Of a DNA stretch of 64,000 bases, positions 8,362-17,637 are shown in pieces. The notes under the pieces are model-generated. The model searched no databases and had not been told where the DNA came from. It saw only the letters and a list, made by a program, of their open reading frames with translations. This DNA comes from JAFDZO01 sp044226845 (lineage in GTDB: Bacteria; Bacteroidota; Ignavibacteria; Tepidaquicellales; Tepidaquicellaceae), in NCBI GenBank assembly GCA_044226845.1, contig JBGAGG010000011.1, positions 55,411 through 119,410 on the forward strand, written 5' to 3'. The translations under genes were made by a program, and so were the position numbers. Numbering within the stretch: position 1 is the first letter of the stretch; the number at the start of each line of letters is the position of its first letter.

Positions 8362-9300
8362 TTATTTATTTCTTAAAGCTGCAAGTTCTTTGAATAACTT
8401 TGTTTCTTTCTCGGTAAGATTTTTTAGCACCTGAAGATTTACCTTTACATATAAATCGCCGAACTCATTTGTCTTTCCGTAAATAGGCATTCCCATTCCC
8501 GGAAGTCTTAACGCTTTTCCGTTATCAGTTTCTTTAGCTATGTTTACTTTTATTGTGCCTTTGAAAGTTTTCACTTCAGCCTTTCCGCCAAGCTCCGCAG
8601 TTATAATATCTACGTGCAAATCAGTATACAAGTCAGCGCCTTTTCTTTCATAGCGGCTGTCTTTTTCAACTACTATCGAAAGCAATAAATCTCCGTGCGC
8701 TCCCCCGCCGGAACCTGCATAACCTTTGCCTGTTAATTTTAAAACCTGCCCGTCAGGCACACCGGGTTTTATTTTTAATTTTATTGACTGTCCGTCTATT
8801 GTGAACATCTTTTCAACACCGTGGTAAGCTTCTTCAAGAGTTACAGATAAAGAGGCGCGCATATCTTCTCCGCGCATTGAGCTTCGTCTGCCTTGTCTTG
8901 CTCTTCCGCCTTGCGAGAATCCTCCGCCGCCAAACATTGTTTCAAAAAAGTCAGAGAATCCCCCTCCGCCGAAGCCGCCGAAATCCTGACTGCTGTAAGT
9001 TCTTTGCTGTCCGCCGCCCTGATTTTGATAGCGCGACCAGTCGAAGTCCTGTTCCTGCCCGCCTGACTGCTGATAGTATTTCCAGTTCTCACCCAGCTCA
9101 TCATATTTTTTTCTTTTCGCTGCATCGCTTAATACTTCGTTCGCTTCATTTATTTCTTTGAATTTTTCTTCAGCTTGTTTATTGCCTGCGTTTTTATCGG
9201 GGTGATATTTAACGGCAAGCTTTCTGTATGCTTTTTTTATCTCGTCCTGCGTTGCAGTTTTTTCTACTCCGAGTACTTTATAATAATCTTTATAATCCAT
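8362..9300 (-). CDS. cbpA: CbpA-type DnaJ-family co-chaperone
   Basis: The 312-residue protein has an N-terminal J-domain (residues ~3-70, HPD at 33-35), a Gly/Phe-rich linker (~85-145, rich in GGGGFS) and two C-terminal substrate-binding beta domains ending in a dimerisation helix. It lacks the four CxxCxGxG zinc repeats of DnaJ, which places it in the CbpA / class II group. It should stimulate a DnaK ATPase and deliver clients. It precedes chaA by 19 bases. Confidence 0.9.
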   Translation of the reverse strand: MDYKDYYKVLGVEKTATQDEIKKAYRKLAVKYHPDKNAGNKQAEEKFKEINEANEVLSDAAKRKKYDELGENWKYYQQSGGQEQDFDWSRYQNQGGGQQRTYSSQDFGGFGGGGFSDFFETMFGGGGFSQGGRARQGRRSSMRGEDMRASLSVTLEEAYHGVEKMFTIDGQSIKLKIKPGVPDGQVLKLTGKGYAGSGGGAHGDLLLSIVVEKDSRYERKGADLYTDLHVDIITAELGGKAEVKTFKGTIKVNIAKETDNGKALRLPGMGMPIYGKTNEFGDLYVKVNLQVLKNLTEKETKLFKELAALRNK

Positions 9301-9421
9301 ATTAATGTCTTGTCATGTTTATTTCTTGTTCAGCAAAATAATGATTATAAAATTTCTTTTTGTAGTAAAAAGCATTCCCAACGACATAATACCGTGAACT
9401 GAACTCATGAGCTAAAATAAA

Positions 9422-9451
9422 AACGGCAGGCTCTCTTAAGCGCCTGCCGTT
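9422..9451 (-). terminator. Terminator of the Ycf48-like gene
   Basis: AACGGCAGGC pairs with GCCTGCCGTT (10 bp). On the minus strand it lies 43 bases after the stop of the gene ending at 9494 and is followed by a TTTATTTT stretch. Confidence 0.75.
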
Positions 9452-9493
9452 CATTCTAAAAGGAATTCAAAAAGGAAAAATGAATTACAATTT

Positions 9494-12202
9494 TTATTTC
9501 AGAAGCATCATTTTCTTTGTCGCACTGAAATCTCCTGCATCGATAGTGTAGAAATACACTCCGCTGGATAAACTCGACGCATTGAAATCTACTACATAAT
9601 TTCCGGCATTCTGGAAACTATTCTGAAGGACAGTCATTAAACGTCCGGTGATATCATAAATGTTCAGCTTAACAAAGCTGCCCTTCGGAATTGAGTAAGT
9701 TATTTTTGTTGCCGGATTAAAAGGATTAGGATAGTTTTGCTTCAGTTCATATCCTGAAGGAACTGTTGAGCCGTTTTGTGAGACGCCTGTAACAACAGGG
9801 CTCATAAATATATTTAAAGAGTCTGAAATATTTCCGCTGAATACATAAGGGAATGTTCTGCTTTGATATCCAAGTCTGCTTGCATGTATTTCATAAGTTC
9901 CGTTTGAAATATTTTTCATGTCATAATCACCGTTCGATATAGAAGATGAAAAGCTTTTAAACAATCCTCCTATTTTTGCATATATAACTGCGTAGTCAAC
10001 AACGTTAGTATCTGCAACTACACTTCTGAATACTCCGCCGCCGATAACACCCGGAGCAGTACCATTGCTGATGCGGAATACACTTATGTTAATGTTGCTT
10101 ACTGAACCATTCGGCACTACTGTAATAGCATTTTCCCAGTCAATGGTAGATGGATAATAAGTCGGAACAAAATCTAAATTTGAATTCGGATAAGCTGCAA
10201 TGTAAGCTGTGTCCGGTGGAAGATTAGAAATATCATATTGACCATTAGCCTGAACCATAGCTGAACCTAATACTATAACTTCATTTGTAGCTTTGTTTAA
10301 TTTTAATGCCATCACTCTGCCATTAGTTACCAGCTGCTGGTTATCATTATACTTTACTGTTCCGCTTAAAAATGTTCCTGAGTTGTCTGTATGAATTATC
10401 ATTCCGTTATCACCTACAGCAAATGCTGAGCTTGGTGTCGGGAAATATAAATCATAAATATTTGTCGAAGTGCTCGAAGGAATTACGAACCAGCTAAGAC
10501 CGGCATCAGTTGTTTTAATAATTCTGCCTGTGTAACCTGTTGCAAATCCGACCGTGGGACTAATCAACCTTACACTTGTTAAACCCAAATTTGAGCCCGG
10601 GAGTACTTCCGTCCATGTTTCGCCTAAGTCAGTAGAACGGATTGTTGTACCGAAGCCTTCAGTTATTGCTATAGCAAGATTTCCGTTGATTGCAATTCCG
10701 CCAAAGTTATTTGATATAGGATTTGCTTTCTGTACCCAGTTCACTCCGCCGTTTGTTGTTTTCATCAACGTACCTTGTAAGCCGACAGCAAAACCGGTAT
10801 TAACATCTACGAATTCAATATCTCTGAAATCCCATGTTGTTCCTGTTACTTGTCCTGTCCAAGTTGAGCCTTGATTTGTAGTTTTTGAAATCTTGCCCTG
10901 TGCTCCTGCCGCATAACCTGTATTTGCATCTGTGAAGTAAAACTCATGATACAAACTAAAAAGTGCAGGCTGCGTAGATGCCCAATTTAACCCGCCGTTA
11001 GTTGTCTTCCATATGTTATTAAATTCTCCACCAATGAAACCTGTATTTCCGTTGATGAAATATACACCTTCAGATTGATTTGACGGTGCGGGATGAGTAA
11101 GATTTACCCAGTTTATTCCGCCGTTTGTAGTTTTAGTAACTGTACCGTAACCGACTGCATAACCTGTGTTAGCATCTGGAAAATGAACTGAATTAAAACC
11201 TGTTGTTGTAACAGTATGTTTCAATGCTATCCAGTTTGCACCGCCGTTAGTAGTCTTGTACATATCTCCGCTTAAACCAGCCGCAAAACCTACATCGGCG
11301 TTTCCTTCAGGGAAGCTAATGGCATTTAAATATGAATCAATTTGAAAGAATTGTCTTTCCCATGTATTTCCTGCATCTGTTGACTTGTAAATAAAAGCTT
11401 TATCGTAACTGAAGTCATCTCCTGCGCATAAATACCCCGTGGTTGAGTTTATAAATTGAACATTCTCAATATGCGGTCCGTATGAAGTTTCAACCTCAAT
11501 ATGCTGCCAAGTTATTCCTCCATCTGTAGTTTTATCAACTGCATTAATAAAACTGGTCGCAAACCCCGTATTTGCATTTATAAAATCCATATCTAATATT
11601 GCCTGTCCGCTTGGAATACTTGTTGCTTGAGTCCAATTTGTCCCGCCGTTTGTGGTCTTTACAACAATTGCTATATTACCTCCGGCATACCCGGTATTTG
11701 TATTTATAAAATGCATAGCAAACAACGCTGTCGGTGTGTTTGTATTCTGTTCTGTCCAAGTCGCTCCGGCATCAGTAGTTTTTATCATCATACCGCTTTC
11801 ACCGCCTGCATAGCCTGTATTTGTATTTAAAAATTGAATGTTATACAGCCATTGAGTTACACCAGAATTAAGTGTTTCCCAGCTGCTGCCGCCGTCTATA
11901 GTTTTTAGTATTAAACCGTTTTTACCTGAAGCGTAGCCGATGTTTGCATCAACAAAATCGAGAGAATATAGAAGAGATGTTGTACCTGTATTTAAGGTTA
12001 TCCAGGAAGCTCCGTTATTTGAAGTTTTAATTATTGTGCCGGCATTTCCGCAGGCATAACCTGTATTTGCATTTACCATCTTCAAGGAAGTGAGGGTGTT
12101 TCCATTGATAGAAGGATTTTGCCATGACCATCCTGATTGAGCAATAGAATTGTTCAATGTGAAGCCGATCAGAATCAGTATTAGCGCTAATGTATTTTTC
12201 AT
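9494..12202 (-). CDS. Large T9SS-exported Ycf48-like beta-propeller protein
   Basis: The start at 12202 opens with a signal peptide (MKNTLALILILIGFTLNNSI-AQ); an ATG three codons upstream is equally possible. About 13 repeats of 40-45 residues follow, with the units NTGYAGG, IKTTNGGTNW and variants, as in the YCF48/photosystem II stability-factor-like propellers common in this group (two consecutive propellers are likely). A carboxypeptidase-like beta-sandwich segment appears around 615-800, and a T9SS type A domain closes the protein (LKQNYPNPFNPATKITY ... TKKMMLLK). Role: surface protein of unknown ligand, not photosynthetic. Upstream are two dyad elements and a TrmB-type regulator gene, which may control it. 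Confidence 0.86.
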   Translation of the reverse strand: MKNTLALILILIGFTLNNSIAQSGWSWQNPSINGNTLTSLKMVNANTGYACGNAGTIIKTSNNGASWITLNTGTTSLLYSLDFVDANIGYASGKNGLILKTIDGGSSWETLNSGVTQWLYNIQFLNTNTGYAGGESGMMIKTTDAGATWTEQNTNTPTALFAMHFINTNTGYAGGNIAIVVKTTNGGTNWTQATSIPSGQAILDMDFINANTGFATSFINAVDKTTDGGITWQHIEVETSYGPHIENVQFINSTTGYLCAGDDFSYDKAFIYKSTDAGNTWERQFFQIDSYLNAISFPEGNADVGFAAGLSGDMYKTTNGGANWIALKHTVTTTGFNSVHFPDANTGYAVGYGTVTKTTNGGINWVNLTHPAPSNQSEGVYFINGNTGFIGGEFNNIWKTTNGGLNWASTQPALFSLYHEFYFTDANTGYAAGAQGKISKTTNQGSTWTGQVTGTTWDFRDIEFVDVNTGFAVGLQGTLMKTTNGGVNWVQKANPISNNFGGIAINGNLAIAITEGFGTTIRSTDLGETWTEVLPGSNLGLTSVRLISPTVGFATGYTGRIIKTTDAGLSWFVIPSSTSTNIYDLYFPTPSSAFAVGDNGMIIHTDNSGTFLSGTVKYNDNQQLVTNGRVMALKLNKATNEVIVLGSAMVQANGQYDISNLPPDTAYIAAYPNSNLDFVPTYYPSTIDWENAITVVPNGSVSNINISVFRISNGTAPGVIGGGVFRSVVADTNVVDYAVIYAKIGGLFKSFSSSISNGDYDMKNISNGTYEIHASRLGYQSRTFPYVFSGNISDSLNIFMSPVVTGVSQNGSTVPSGYELKQNYPNPFNPATKITYSIPKGSFVKLNIYDITGRLMTVLQNSFQNAGNYVVDFNASSLSSGVYFYTIDAGDFSATKKMMLLK

Positions 12203-12241
12203 TTTGTACATAATTTTTAAAGAGAAAATCTTTTTAGTTTT

Positions 12242-12265
12242 TTGTCGTAGCTTTAACTACGACAA
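12242..12265. repeat. Perfect hairpin TTGTCGTAG-CTTTAA-CTACGACAA
   Basis: Nine-base perfect arms enclose six bases. It lies 40-63 bases upstream of the Ycf48-like gene. No T-run follows on either strand, so it is not an intrinsic terminator. Its GTAGCTTTAACTAC design resembles the hairpins at 58262-58373, so it may belong to the same REP-like class. Confidence 0.6.
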
Positions 12266-12281
12266 GTTAATTATTTAATGT

Positions 12282-12296
12282 TGTCTTGTCAAGACA
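12282..12296. promoter_or_regulatory. Palindrome TGTCTTG-T-CAAGACA
   Basis: A perfect 7-base dyad around one central base, 80-94 bases upstream of the Ycf48-like gene and just past the end of the TrmB-type gene. Its size suits a dimeric repressor or activator site, but the sequence differs from the palindrome before the TrmB gene. Confidence 0.4.
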
Positions 12297-12316
12297 CAGG
12301 TGAATAACTCTGCAAA

Positions 12317-13186
12317 TCATTTTGATTTTGCGGGTTTTTTAGAAATTTCTTTCTTAAAATCTTTAATCGTCAGTGAAGTGTTCCAGTACGATTCAAATAC
12401 CTGAACCATATTAAGAGCATAATCTTTATTTTTTACTATTATATCTGCTTCATTGTGTTTTGGAATAGTCTTGTCATTTATATTCATAAATACAGTTTCG
12501 CGGTCGAATATCGTCATATTCGGAACGCGCACTTTACTTAACTTTACCTGCTCTCCATAAGATTCATATGCAGATGTAACTTTTATTAAATCTTCCATCG
12601 TACCGGTTGTCCAGGTCTCCCCTTTCTTTACTTTAAATTCCGAGTCAGTTTCATATATAGACTTTATCACACCGCCCCGGGCAAAAAATTCCTTTGCAGT
12701 TTCGTCAAGTTCTTCCGATACCTGCAGTTCAAGCTTTATCATGAATAGTATTTCATGTTTAGCCTGTTTGAACAATTCCATAAATTTTGAAACTCTGTGC
12801 TGATTATAGCCGCGAATAAGTTCAATATTAACTATCTTACTTTTTTCGCTTTCAAGTGTTTTATAGAGAGGTTTTAAAGTTTTGAATGTGCTTTTAAGAT
12901 TATCAATTTCTTCCTGACGGGTTTTTATAATCTTACGTTCAAGCTTATCCATGATGATATCGGGGTCAATCATCTCGTATTTCATAACTGAATTAGTTTC
13001 TATTTCATTGCAGAAGCCCTTTTCTACAAATGATTTAAGAAATGCATAAACTTCAGTTCGCCGGATTCCTGCTGCATCTGCAATTTCCGATGCACTCATA
13101 AGATTTCCTTTGAGTACAGCTACGAAAACTTTAGATTCATACTCAGTAAAACCGAGCTTTTTTAATTGCTGAATTATTTCATTCAT
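12317..13186 (-). CDS. TrmB-type transcriptional regulator
   Basis: The 289-residue protein starts with a winged helix (residues ~1-70; LKKLGFTEYESKVFVAVLKG, then SASEIADAAGIRRTEVYAFL as recognition region), typical of TrmB/Sugar-specific regulators. A coiled-coil linker (~85-115) leads to a PLD-like C-terminal domain (~125-270), which in related proteins is a ligand-binding or dimerisation unit. It is divergent from the H-NOX cluster at 13398 and is followed by the Ycf48-like gene. A perfect palindrome 19 bases before its start codon suggests autoregulation. The effector is unknown. Confidence 0.82.
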   Translation of the reverse strand: MNEIIQQLKKLGFTEYESKVFVAVLKGNLMSASEIADAAGIRRTEVYAFLKSFVEKGFCNEIETNSVMKYEMIDPDIIMDKLERKIIKTRQEEIDNLKSTFKTLKPLYKTLESEKSKIVNIELIRGYNQHRVSKFMELFKQAKHEILFMIKLELQVSEELDETAKEFFARGGVIKSIYETDSEFKVKKGETWTTGTMEDLIKVTSAYESYGEQVKLSKVRVPNMTIFDRETVFMNINDKTIPKHNEADIIVKNKDYALNMVQVFESYWNTSLTIKDFKKEISKKPAKSK

Positions 13187-13204
13187 TTTGCAGTAATTAT
13201 GTAT

Positions 13205-13217
13205 TAGGTATTACCTA
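13205..13217. promoter_or_regulatory. Palindrome TAGGTA-T-TACCTA, candidate operator
   Basis: A perfect 6-base dyad with one central base lies 19-31 bases upstream of the TrmB-type start codon, in the 211-base spacer shared with the divergent operon at 13398. Position and symmetry fit an autoregulatory operator; no experimental site is known. Confidence 0.5.
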
Positions 13218-13397
13218 CTACGAAATTATACAGAGTTTTAATAAGATGCAAGTGATTTTTTTGAGAATTTTTTAAAGCCGGAAATCATTCAGATACAAAA
13301 CGAATAAAATCTTAATTTTCATTGTTAATTAGGGTTTCCTCACTTATCTTACCGGAACGGGCTATATATAAATATTCTTCTAAATTTAATCCTCTCT

Positions 13398-14096
13398 ATG
13401 AAAACCATTCTAACTTTAGTAATTTTATTTTTTTGTTCAGTTATCTCATTTGCTCAGGTTACTCCTTTAAATCTTCCTGAGGCATTTGATAATTCTATTT
13501 CGCTTCCAAGAAATGCTCTTGACGGTTATAATATGTTCACCGATAATACATTTACAACATTTAAACCAGAGTATGCAAATAAGCTTGCGGCAATAAAAGA
13601 TTATGCTAAGAAAGTTAATGATTATATGGTTCAGACAGCGCAGGAAATTCAAACTCTTGCCATGAACAATGACCCCATAATTCAGGATACAAGCATGGAA
13701 GAAGTGAACCGAAGAATTAAAGCGCTTAATGAGGAAATGACAACAATAATCACGAATGGTGTGGGCGAGCTAGGAACTGCGCAGGCAGAAATAAATGAAA
13801 CGATAAACTCTTTGCCTGGCAATAATGAAAAACTTACAGCGCTGAACAACTATATCTCCGGTAAATTCGCAGATATTCTAAACAGATATTCTGCTGTCTT
13901 AAGAGAAAAACTTGTAAGCATTAATCAAATATATCAGGATGTGAATTACGGCTCAGCAATCAGAAATCCTGTAACAAGAGTAACAAATCTTGCATCACTA
14001 TATTCAACCGTAGAAGCATTTGTAAATCACAGGAATGATATTGTAAAAGGAACTGCAGAGAGACTTGCAAGAGACTACATGGCTTACAAAAATTAA
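13398..14096 (+). CDS. Exported helical protein upstream of H-NOX
   Basis: I do not recognise a family. The 232-residue product has a signal peptide (MKTILTLVILFFCSVISFA-Q) and a mature part that is almost entirely helical, with heptad-like stretches (about 60-95 and 100-175) and no cysteine. There is no T9SS signal, so a periplasmic location is most likely. Its stop is only 11 bases before the H-NOX gene, so the two are almost certainly cotranscribed; a periplasmic partner for NO signalling is possible but unproven. Confidence 0.7.
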   Translation: MKTILTLVILFFCSVISFAQVTPLNLPEAFDNSISLPRNALDGYNMFTDNTFTTFKPEYANKLAAIKDYAKKVNDYMVQTAQEIQTLAMNNDPIIQDTSMEEVNRRIKALNEEMTTIITNGVGELGTAQAEINETINSLPGNNEKLTALNNYISGKFADILNRYSAVLREKLVSINQIYQDVNYGSAIRNPVTRVTNLASLYSTVEAFVNHRNDIVKGTAERLARDYMAYKN

Positions 14097-14107
14097 ACTG
14101 ATTTAAA

Positions 14108-14644
14108 ATGAAGGGATTAATATTTACTGTCTTTTTAGAAATGGTTGAAGAGAAGTACGGATATAGCGTGCAGGATAAAATCATTGTTCCATCCCGCTTA
14201 AAATCGAAAGGTGTATATACTTCAATAGGAACATATGACCACAAAGAACTAATTGATTTAATTCATAATCTCTCTGAAATCATAGGAGAACCACCGGACT
14301 TAATTCTAAAAAATTACGGTGAATATGCATTTTCAATTTTTGCAGTAAAGTATTCGTACCTCCTGGAAAAAATAAACGATTTGTTTTCATTCTTAGAATC
14401 AATCGATACGTATATTCATGTAGAAGTATTAAAACTTTATCCTGATGCTGAGCTGCCGAAATTTGAAACAGTACGCGCCGGTAACAATACACTAATTTTT
14501 AAATACATTTCAAAAAGAAAAATGAGTGATTTTGCAGAAGGTCTTTTATCAGGAAGTATAAATCACTTTAATTCTAATACAAGCTACACAAAAGAAATTT
14601 ATAATGACGGAGAAGAAGTAATATTTACACTTACAAATAACTGA
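14108..14644 (+). CDS. H-NOX heme nitric-oxide sensor protein
   Basis: The 178-residue protein is a stand-alone H-NOX (HNOB, PF07700-type) domain from end to end: MKGLIFTVFLEMVEEKYG, VYTSIGTYDHKEL, then VEVLKLYPDAELP. The proximal heme ligand is His104 and the heme-propionate YxSxR motif is Tyr133-Ser135-Arg137. The position that holds the O2-stabilising tyrosine in Thermoanaerobacter H-NOX (Y140) is Phe142 here, which predicts NO rather than O2 sensing. The stop codon overlaps the start of a hybrid histidine kinase (TGA/ATG share one base), the standard partner of bacterial H-NOX proteins. NO binding would modulate kinase activity. Confidence 0.92.
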   Translation: MKGLIFTVFLEMVEEKYGYSVQDKIIVPSRLKSKGVYTSIGTYDHKELIDLIHNLSEIIGEPPDLILKNYGEYAFSIFAVKYSYLLEKINDLFSFLESIDTYIHVEVLKLYPDAELPKFETVRAGNNTLIFKYISKRKMSDFAEGLLSGSINHFNSNTSYTKEIYNDGEEVIFTLTNN

Positions 14645-17271
14645 TGGAAGATATTCAGGCATTAAAAAATATAATTGAACGTGAAAAGCTCGCTAGAAAG
14701 CAGGCAGAAGAACTAATTGAATCAAAATCGCTTGAACTCTTCTATGCAAATAAAAAACTTCAGGATATAAACTTATCTCTTGAGAAAAAATTTAATGAGC
14801 AAACTGACAGACTAAGAAGAAGTGAGGCGAAATTCCGTAGTATAGTAGAACTTGCAAATGAGGGCATAGTCCAGCTGGATATGGAATTCAATATTATATA
14901 TGCTAATTCAAGTTTTTGTGAAATGACGTTTTACTCTGAAGTTGAACTGTCAAACAAGAATATTGAAACTTTTATTATCAAAGACGAAGCTGATAAGTTT
15001 AAGAAAAAAATACTAAAGAACAGAAATGAAAACAGAAAGGATTTAGATATCCGATTATTGACAAAATCCGGGCATTTAATGTGGACTTCCTGTAATGCTA
15101 ATTTTGTCAGGGAAGATGGAGATATAAAAGGTATTTACTTAGTCTTCACTGATATTTCCCATAGAAAGAAAGCTGAGACACAAATCATCAAGACTAAAGA
15201 ATTTTACGAGAACATTCTTAACAGCATTCCTTCCGATATTGTGGCATTTGATAAAGACCACAACTATCAATTCATAAATCCTGTAGCAGTAAAAAATACT
15301 GAGATAAGAAACTGGCTTATAGGAAAAAATGATTACGATTATGCAAGATTAAAAAATGCAAGTACTGAGAATGCAGATACCAGAAGAAAACTTTTTAATC
15401 AGGTTGTTGAAGGCGGCAAAGAACTTGCCTTTGAAGAAAATCTAAGCAAGAAGGGAAAAGAAGAATGGGTGTTAAGAAGGATGACACCTATCTTTGATGA
15501 AGAAGGAAATCTGAAAATGGTAATAGGATACGGACTTGATATAACAAATATCAAGAAGGCGCAGATGCAGCTTCTGCAAAATGAAGTACTTCTGAAGGGG
15601 GTAAATGATACTTCACATATAATGCTTTCTCAGGAAGATTATGAAAGTGCAATTGATAATGTGCTTCGGGTATTGCTTGAAGCCACCGGCGCAGATAGAA
15701 TAAATATCTGGGAGAACGGAGTAACCGATTACGGATGGATATGCATGAGCCAGAGATACTCAAGATTTAACGGCGTTGAAGCTATGATGGTAAATAATCC
15801 CGAGCTGCAAAATTTAGCGTATCAGAAAGTCGGCTTTGAAAGATGGTATGAAGAGCTTAGCCAGGGCAGAGTAATAAAAGGATGCATAAAGAACTTCCCG
15901 GAAGTTGAAAAAGAAGTAATGGAATCTTACAAAATAAAATCTACTCTTATTGTTCCGATTTTTTCAGATAACAATCTATGGGGTATGATAGGATTTGATG
16001 ACTGCACATCCGGACGTGAATGGACTAAGTACGAAGAAAATATCTTAAGCAACGTAGCGATTTCAATCGGCAGCTACATTACTAAAAAAAGAATTGAACA
16101 GGATTTAATCATAGCAAAACAAAACGCAGAAGAGGCAACACTTGCGAAGAGCCGGTTCCTTTCTACTATGAGTCATGAAATAAGAACTCCTATGAATGCC
16201 GTTATAGGATATACTTATTTGCTAATGCAGGAAAATCCGAAGCAGTACCAGCTGGAATATCTGAAGCCGCTGCAGTTCTCTGCTAATCATCTTCTTGCAC
16301 TGATAAATGATATTTTAGATTTTTCAAAAATAGAAGCTGGCAAAGTTGAGTTTGAGTTTATAGAGTTTGATCTTAGAGAAACGATAGACGGTATTATGAA
16401 AATTTTTGCGCTTAAGGCAGCCGAGAAAAAAATAAGTCTTGATTTGATTTTACCTAATAATCTTCCAGATATAATTCTGGGAGACATAGTAAGAATAAAT
16501 CAGATTCTCACAAATCTTGTAAGCAATGCACTGAAGTTCACTGAAAAAGGCGGAGTTACAATCGAGCTTGAAAATAAACACGAAACAAAAAATAAAATTG
16601 AGATATTATTTAAAGTAAAAGATACGGGCATTGGAATTCCCGAGGATAAGCTAAACAATATTTTCGAAAGCTTTACGCAGGCAAATTCATCCACAACGAG
16701 AAAATACGGCGGAACCGGTTTAGGTCTGGCGATTTCAAAAAAATTGATAGAGCTTCTCGGCGGAGAAATAAAAGTTGAGAGCAAAGCTGGAGAAGGAACG
16801 ACTTTCAGTTTTAATATTCAGTTCGGCAAGAGTAAGAGCCTGAAAATAAAAAAGTATTACGGCGATGGTAAAGACGTAATATTTGAATCGATGAAAGGGG
16901 TTAAAATTTTAGTAGTGGAAGATAATCCTGTAAATGCAGTGCTTGCGGAAAAATTTCTGAAGAAATGGAATATTGAAACAGATACTGCGGAAAACGGACT
17001 AGTAGCAGTAGAAAGAGTACAGGAGAAAGAGTTCGATTTAATATTAATGGATTTGCAGATGCCGGAAATGAACGGATATGAGGCTGCGCTAACAATCAGA
17101 AATCTATCCGGAAGCTATTATAAAAATGTTCCTATAGTGGCGCTTTCCGCTGAGGTTACTTCAGAGGTAAAAAAAGAAGTGCATCTTTACGGAATGAATG
17201 ATTCACTTACTAAACCGTTCAATCCCTCGGAGCTTTATCATTCAATAAAAAACCTGTTAAAAAAATTTTAA
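14644..17271 (+). CDS. Hybrid sensor histidine kinase, H-NOX partner
   Basis: The 875-residue cytoplasmic protein has no membrane segment. In order: coiled coil (~5-60), PAS (~62-172), PAS/PAC (~185-305), GAF (~330-480), HisKA with phospho-acceptor His511 (STMSHEIRTPMNAVIGY), HATPase (N-box near 620-632, DTGIGIP 660-666, GGTGLGL 689-695) and a C-terminal receiver (EDN at 759-761, phospho-acceptor Asp803, Lys857). It overlaps the H-NOX gene by one base, so translation is coupled. Phosphate must pass beyond its own receiver via a phosphotransfer protein that is not in the window; the lone receiver at 40032 is a possible downstream element. Confidence 0.92.
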   Translation: MEDIQALKNIIEREKLARKQAEELIESKSLELFYANKKLQDINLSLEKKFNEQTDRLRRSEAKFRSIVELANEGIVQLDMEFNIIYANSSFCEMTFYSEVELSNKNIETFIIKDEADKFKKKILKNRNENRKDLDIRLLTKSGHLMWTSCNANFVREDGDIKGIYLVFTDISHRKKAETQIIKTKEFYENILNSIPSDIVAFDKDHNYQFINPVAVKNTEIRNWLIGKNDYDYARLKNASTENADTRRKLFNQVVEGGKELAFEENLSKKGKEEWVLRRMTPIFDEEGNLKMVIGYGLDITNIKKAQMQLLQNEVLLKGVNDTSHIMLSQEDYESAIDNVLRVLLEATGADRINIWENGVTDYGWICMSQRYSRFNGVEAMMVNNPELQNLAYQKVGFERWYEELSQGRVIKGCIKNFPEVEKEVMESYKIKSTLIVPIFSDNNLWGMIGFDDCTSGREWTKYEENILSNVAISIGSYITKKRIEQDLIIAKQNAEEATLAKSRFLSTMSHEIRTPMNAVIGYTYLLMQENPKQYQLEYLKPLQFSANHLLALINDILDFSKIEAGKVEFEFIEFDLRETIDGIMKIFALKAAEKKISLDLILPNNLPDIILGDIVRINQILTNLVSNALKFTEKGGVTIELENKHETKNKIEILFKVKDTGIGIPEDKLNNIFESFTQANSSTTRKYGGTGLGLAISKKLIELLGGEIKVESKAGEGTTFSFNIQFGKSKSLKIKKYYGDGKDVIFESMKGVKILVVEDNPVNAVLAEKFLKKWNIETDTAENGLVAVERVQEKEFDLILMDLQMPEMNGYEAALTIRNLSGSYYKNVPIVALSAEVTSEVKKEVHLYGMNDSLTKPFNPSELYHSIKNLLKKF

Positions 17272-17307
17272 AATTAGTATCTTAAAAGTAAACCAATTAT
17301 CCCCAAT

Positions 17308-17571
17308 ATGAGCGGTGAATTTTATATAATAATGACTTTAGCCGTTGCAATTATCGGCATAATAGGATTTGTCATAGTCCAGAGCAACCACAAAAAGCAG
17401 CAGAAGTTTCTTTTTGACCAGATAAAACTTCGTCTTTTAGAAGTTAAAACACGTGATGAGTTTGAAGATCTTTATTTTCAGATGGTCAACAAAGAAATAA
17501 AAGAGCTTACCAAGGAACAGCACGACGAACTTTATGAAATAAAAAAAGTGCTGGACAAAAATTTAATATAA
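17308..17571 (+). CDS. Small single-pass membrane protein
   Basis: An 87-residue product with one N-terminal membrane helix (residues ~5-24, FYIIMTLAVAIIGIIGFVIV) and a charged, helical cytoplasmic tail (~30-87). I recognise no family. It lies 36 bases after the hybrid kinase and 66 bases before an exported YCII-like gene, so it may end or follow the NO-signalling operon. Confidence 0.6.
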   Translation: MSGEFYIIMTLAVAIIGIIGFVIVQSNHKKQQKFLFDQIKLRLLEVKTRDEFEDLYFQMVNKEIKELTKEQHDELYEIKKVLDKNLI

Positions 17572-17637
17572 AAATTTTATCTCTCTGCTTTATACACTAT
17601 CAAAATCTGAATAAGTAATCAACCCTTATTAAATAAT

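Noticed and set aside
9494..12202. Photosystem assembly factor
   Set aside because: The Ycf48-like repeats are a generic propeller; the T9SS signal and lack of photosynthesis genes argue against a photosystem role.
12242..12265. Hairpin as intrinsic terminator of the TrmB-type gene
   Set aside because: On the minus strand it is followed by an A-run, not a T-run.
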